Assembly (NCBI GenBank): GCA_016800925.1
Contig: JABCPU010000017.1
Coordinates: 62,001 to 126,000 of the forward strand
DNA from: Suillus spraguei
Lineage: Eukaryota > Basidiomycota > Agaricomycetes > Boletales > Suillaceae
DNA: 64,000 nt
Direction of reading: 5' to 3'
In this document: positions 59,821 through 64,000 of the stretch, piece by piece
How positions within the stretch are numbered: position 1 is the first letter of the stretch
Layout of the letters: each line of letters opens with the position of its first letter
The notes under the pieces: model-generated
Database searches by the model: none
What the model was told of the DNA's origin: nothing
Seen by the model: only the letters and a program-made list of their open reading frames with translations
Made by a program: the position numbers and the translations under genes

Positions 59821-60659
59821 CTGAGATGCTTGAGGTATGCTGAACTAATTCAACATCAATGAATAATGTTTGAGATGGTGTGGCATGGGTAAAGGCACCC
59901 GCTGTTCTCATCTGTAGGGCATATGCATCACATTAAACATGGAAATCCGAGTCCTCAAAACATGGAGGTTGCAAAGTTCTATCATATGATGTACTTATCT
60001 TGATCCTCTATCTGAGTTCATGGTGCCCTGTTATGAGTATCGGTTCCTTCGAAAATGTATCTTCCAAGTCATCCAACTTTGATTGAGGATCTTCAGACGA
60101 ACAACACATTGATGTCATCATCGACGTTCAGCTATTTGCGAGTAGTAGGAGAAGGTTGTCCTGTAGTAGTCGCAAGAGGAATACTCATTTTTTATGTAGA
60201 AAGCGAGTTCGCAGGTGTGGCCGCAGAGGATATGATGGTAGTACTTAAAGTGCAGGTTCGTATTTTAGAATACCCTGTGACGATGATACCGCTAATATAA
60301 AAATAGCACAATCCTCCATGCCTGCAGACGATGCTGCAGTTGAAGCCAGAAAACATTGACATTGAATAACTCCGGCATGTCCGGCGTTGTCGACGACTCA
60401 ATATCAATGTAGGATAAGGTCCTCTTCATTGGGCCTCGTTGCTCAGCGCATTGATAATTTGGTTCACAATATTTCCTCGGTACCTTTCACTTTGCTCACC
60501 CTCAATCTGCGTCGCTTATTTGCTCCATCGTCTCATTATTCGCAGCTTGGATGGTTGATCTGTCAAACTCAAAGGTGGGGCTGCTCATGTCCTTTTTTCA
60601 TCCACGGCGTTCTGGTGTTGCAAGATGGGGAGTCGCTGACATCGAATATGCAGTGCTGT
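59821..60659. other. No supported gene
   Basis: The plus frame at 60055-60300 and others show no recognisable domain. Confidence 0.35.
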
Positions 60660-62560
60660 CGGATGATCAGCGATATTTGAGCGATATTAGCTTGAAGTCC
60701 AATATCTCCTAATTGCATTTCTCATTATAGCGCTCAAATATCGGCCCGATGGTGAAAGGTTGGTCAAAAGCGACTCTACATATTGTTCACGCGAATCAAC
60801 GCGGATTGGACGCCTACTGATCCTCCTTTATAGCTGTTTGCATTTGGTGAGCTGACTGCTCTTCACTATAAACCCACATGCAACTTGATTGACGACGTAT
60901 CTAGCCTTTATCATTCTCCCCTCATCCAAATTACCTCGTATCCGACAGTCCGTTGGACAGTCCTGCTAGAAGATGCCTGTACTCCAGCCACTCAGCTGAT
61001 ACGCACAACAACTTTGTTTGTGAGTTTCAATCATTTGTATCTTTATGGACTGCTCGATTCATGCTCTTCATTGTCTGTAGCTTCATATCTACCCCCAGAG
61101 GCTCCGCATCTGCAGATCTATTTGGATACAGTTGAGTTTGTTGTGCGTCGTTTCACTATTCTAGCGGACTCAATTTCTAATAGCTACTCTTCAGTCTTGC
61201 GTTCATCTGTTCCTCACTCAAGATTCCGTTATGATATAATTCCACATTTGTGCGATCTCCCAATCATTTGCCGGCGTAGATAAGCCGCCCGCCGTGTGTC
61301 TCTTCCCTACTTCACATACCAACGATAATTTTTCATATCCAGCGTTCCAAGGAGACATCACACATATTTTCATCGCCCCGCATCAAACTCGACATCAACA
61401 TTCTTCATCAAAGGGCACCCCACATGCTATGATGATAATACACAGTTCATGGATGGCTGACGACGATGACGACGGTATTTATAGCAGGATATGCTGATCA
61501 TCTTCTACTCATCCCAAAGCCAGACTCGCTTCGCACTCTCCGCTATCCCTCAAGAGCCGATAGCTGATTTATCCCTGGGCATAATGTCTCGTTCAAAATG
61601 AGTGAGGCTTTTGTTCATGATATGCGGTACAATTAACGTGTGCCTTCTGTTCTATCTAAGTTCTAGAATCTGTGGTGATCAGTTTGCATTCCTTGATGCT
61701 TTGTGTCCTTACAGATTTGTGAGATTTTCGATCTTCTTATGCATAAAACTCATTGGACCATACAGACCCTTCGCATCCACAAGCCATTTGGACTCATGCG
61801 CTTTGTGGGTGATCTATCCATATTCGCACGGCCACTATTGGAGGCATATAATTGAAGCAAATAACAGTATGTCTCTCCTGTTTCGTGTTTCCAGCGATAA
61901 TTCTTTGTGTTTAGCGTTTTTAGCACCCTGCATTTATCGACAGAGCGCATGGTATAAAGACCTGCTGCGTGGCTGATGACAACAATGACGTTAGGAGAGA
62001 ATAATATTGCACCCCGACTTTCCCAATGCCAGATTTGTTTCGCACTCTTTTCTACCACTTCAAGAACTGATAACCAGAATACTGTATTTCGTGAAATGCT
62101 AGTGATCTAGTTCTCAGTTCTTGATATATGGTACGATCAGCTTCAAGACGAGATCATGCACGGTGTGTACTGTACTATAATGAAATATGGTGTTGGCGGC
62201 ATGGGATTTTCAAGAGCCTTTATCACCCTGATTCCATCTCAGCATATAGACCATACTGAGTCATATATGCGTGCTATAACCCTGTATTGATCGACAGAGC
62301 GTGACATAAAGACTCACTGAGTGGCTGACAATGATCATGGCACTTGGATAAAATGATACACCCAAACGTCGTTTGTCACTGCTTCAAGAACCGATGGCTG
62401 TATTATTTTCTTGTTTGTACACCATCTGGCTCTTGCAATATCTGGTATGATGCATTGAATCTGATTAGTGATAAGGATAAGGACTAAGATTACACACGGT
62501 GGCGGTTATCTATACAAAGGAACACTAAACAAAACTCGTTTGTATATCAATCTTACTAGT
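60660..62560 (+). repeat. Intron-like module, copy M3
   Basis: Most complete copy: 60660-60870 matches 45490-45660, 60885-61330 matches 54235-54700, and 62060-62520 matches 46463-46930. No continuous frame is apparent. Confidence 0.65.
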
Positions 62561-62721
62561 TATTTGCACCTCCGATTTCATCATGGCCCAGTCTTAACAG
62601 AATTCAGGGGTGGAACGTAACTCGTGCGTAAAGGGTATAGTAGCTTAATTACTCATGATGTCATCGATCGTCGATGCCTCAATTGGATCTGAGAGGTAGA
62701 TCTAAAGATGGGATTTCTGGT

Positions 62722-62880
62722 AGCACCTGCAAGTTCGAACTTCAAACAACACAACTCCTTTAGTCTGCACATAAGATGTACCTTGAACTTCTATCTTAGC
62801 TGTGACTGGAAGTGAGCGCATACATAGGTAACACCAAGTACGCAAATACATCAATTCACTCATACCATGTACTCTTAGAC
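62722..62880 (+). repeat. Direct repeat partner of 59207-59360
   Basis: Shared blocks include TTCGAACTTCAAACAACACA and GCAAATACATCAATTCACTC-like text, in the same orientation. Confidence 0.7.
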
Positions 62881-64000
62881 TTACATCTTAGTCTCTCTCG
62901 AAGAACTGAGATGTTTCTACCCTATGACGCTGGACTTTATAGTAAGTGACTCATTGACATATATCGCAGAGGCTCGGCCGACGTCAGCGCGCTGCACCTC
63001 ATTGGCCTCTTTAGGCTTGCGCTCGAACCACGTTCCTCAGCTTCTCCCCCTCTTGCCTTGCTTCTCTTCTTCGGCCATTTCCTTCTCTTCTCTCTCTGGT
63101 GCGTCAGGCTTCAACAATCCCTCCCTACTACTTTCACTATGTGCTATAAGCACATATTTGCCATAGCAAAAGGAAAGAAACTTGCTCTGAAGAAGCACAC
63201 AATTAGAATACCACCAAGACCACCAACCAGTCATTCAGTACGTGTCATGCCACGACACAAGCACATGACAGAGGATTTCGCATTCGGGTTTGGAGCATCT
63301 GAGCAGCGCGGGGGCGTTGCATACGGGGGCCCAACACTGAGAGGGTTGGTGGTGGCAAACCGGTAAGCACATCAGGGAAATGTAATTCACTCCCGGGTGC
63401 TACGGAGTGCTACGGAGCACTCCGTAGCACAATCCAACCCGCTGATGCATTCGTAGAGAATTTGCTCGCAATCTGATTGTATCAGAACCTCAATGGGCAT
63501 TGGGCGTCTTGGGATCAAATCGGCAGCACTCCGCACCACAACCATACTGAGGGTCCTGCCCTGGACTGCTCTTAAACAATCCACGTCACTCAGTCCTGCG
63601 GACGTTCGTACTCATGATGCCCATTTCCGCTCGCTGTACCATTGTTAAGGAGAAAGATCTGGCTTTGTCCTGAAGTATTCGCAGGCATACTCGAACTGAT
63701 GAAGAGAAGCGGAAGTCGCCATGGTAGTCAATGAAAGAGCACGAAAAAGAGAACGAACGGTGAACAAAAAATCAAACTGTCCGAGCTGAAATAAGATTCT
63801 ATGTTCGCCAATACGATCTACGAAAGCCGTGAATTGCGGGTCCCCCATAGTGCGAATTGACGTCGTCGAGACTCAAGATGCGAATGCTATGCCAAAACGT
63901 CGATGGCTTTGCCTACGCTGCGATTCAACCACTCGTATAAATCCATATGCTACTTTGCGTCGGAAAAACTATTCCCTGTATATTTTGGCAATTCCATACT
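62881..64000. other. No firmly supported gene
   Basis: Frames at 62924-63166 (plus) and 63234-63037 (minus, charged EREEKEMAEEEKQ text) overlap antisense. The minus frame 63848-63645 starts with ATG and has 67 codons without known domain; its text looks somewhat protein-like. The 28 bp palindromic repeat partner is at 63410-63437. Confidence 0.35.
63410..63437. repeat. 28 bp palindromic repeat, copy 2 (inverted)
   Basis: Exact reverse complement of 30528-30555. It is preceded by an extra GTGCTACGGAGTG stretch, so the local sequence can form two alternative hairpins. Confidence 0.65.

Noticed and set aside
63037..63234. Charged minus-strand frame as a gene
   Set aside because: No ATG-anchored structure, no family, and an equally long antisense frame overlaps it.

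Overview
This is an intron-dense fungal sequence, almost certainly from an Agaricomycete (Basidiomycota). I infer this from the many 45-75 bp introns with GTAAGT/GTGAGT donors, and from the families present: a CorA-type magnesium transporter, a multi-exon cytochrome P450 resembling CYP5150, a multi-membrane-span family typical of mushrooms, hAT and Tc1/mariner-like relics, LINE 3' ends and a Ty1/copia element. I recognised no rRNA, tRNA or CRISPR array. The window is accessory DNA: most of it is segmental duplication and transposon debris, with a few intact genes.

Layout. 0.5-2.6 kb, 10-11.3 kb, 12.2-13.1 kb and 19.7-21 kb hold four copies of one unit. Each carries a minus-strand gene for a tiny secreted peptide with a knottin-like C...C...CC...C...C pattern (three intact, one spoiled by a retro-insertion). 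Between the first two lie a hAT relic, an LTR, a 1.17 kb near-perfect palindrome, and a His-rich gene broken by two stops and a solo LTR. 15.4-17.6 kb is an intact 10-exon CorA-like gene. 22.6-42.1 kb is a tandem array of a second knottin-like type (three intact, two decayed), interrupted by a young copia element (32.8-38.2 kb) and followed by an intact 7-exon gene of unknown function (39.1-41.2 kb). 42.6-50 kb (P450, an uncharacterised intron-like module, a membrane-protein gene and its relic) is duplicated, in decayed form, at 53.3-58.3 kb. 58.3-64 kb is mostly further repeat relics.

The most interesting signal is the knottin-like family. At least eight loci share one architecture: exon 1 encodes the signal peptide and five cysteines, a short intron follows, and a micro-exon supplies the sixth cysteine. 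In the two closest copies the intron differs at about 1 of 71 bases while the mature-peptide exon differs at about 20 of 72, nearly all amino-acid changing. That is the reverse of neutral expectation and suggests diversifying selection on a secreted peptide. Function is unknown; nothing here shows that it is a toxin, an effector or a signal.

The gene models for the CorA gene, the P450, the 39-41 kb gene and the six intact peptide genes were spliced by hand. All join in frame from ATG to stop with consensus introns, except for one GC-AG intron.
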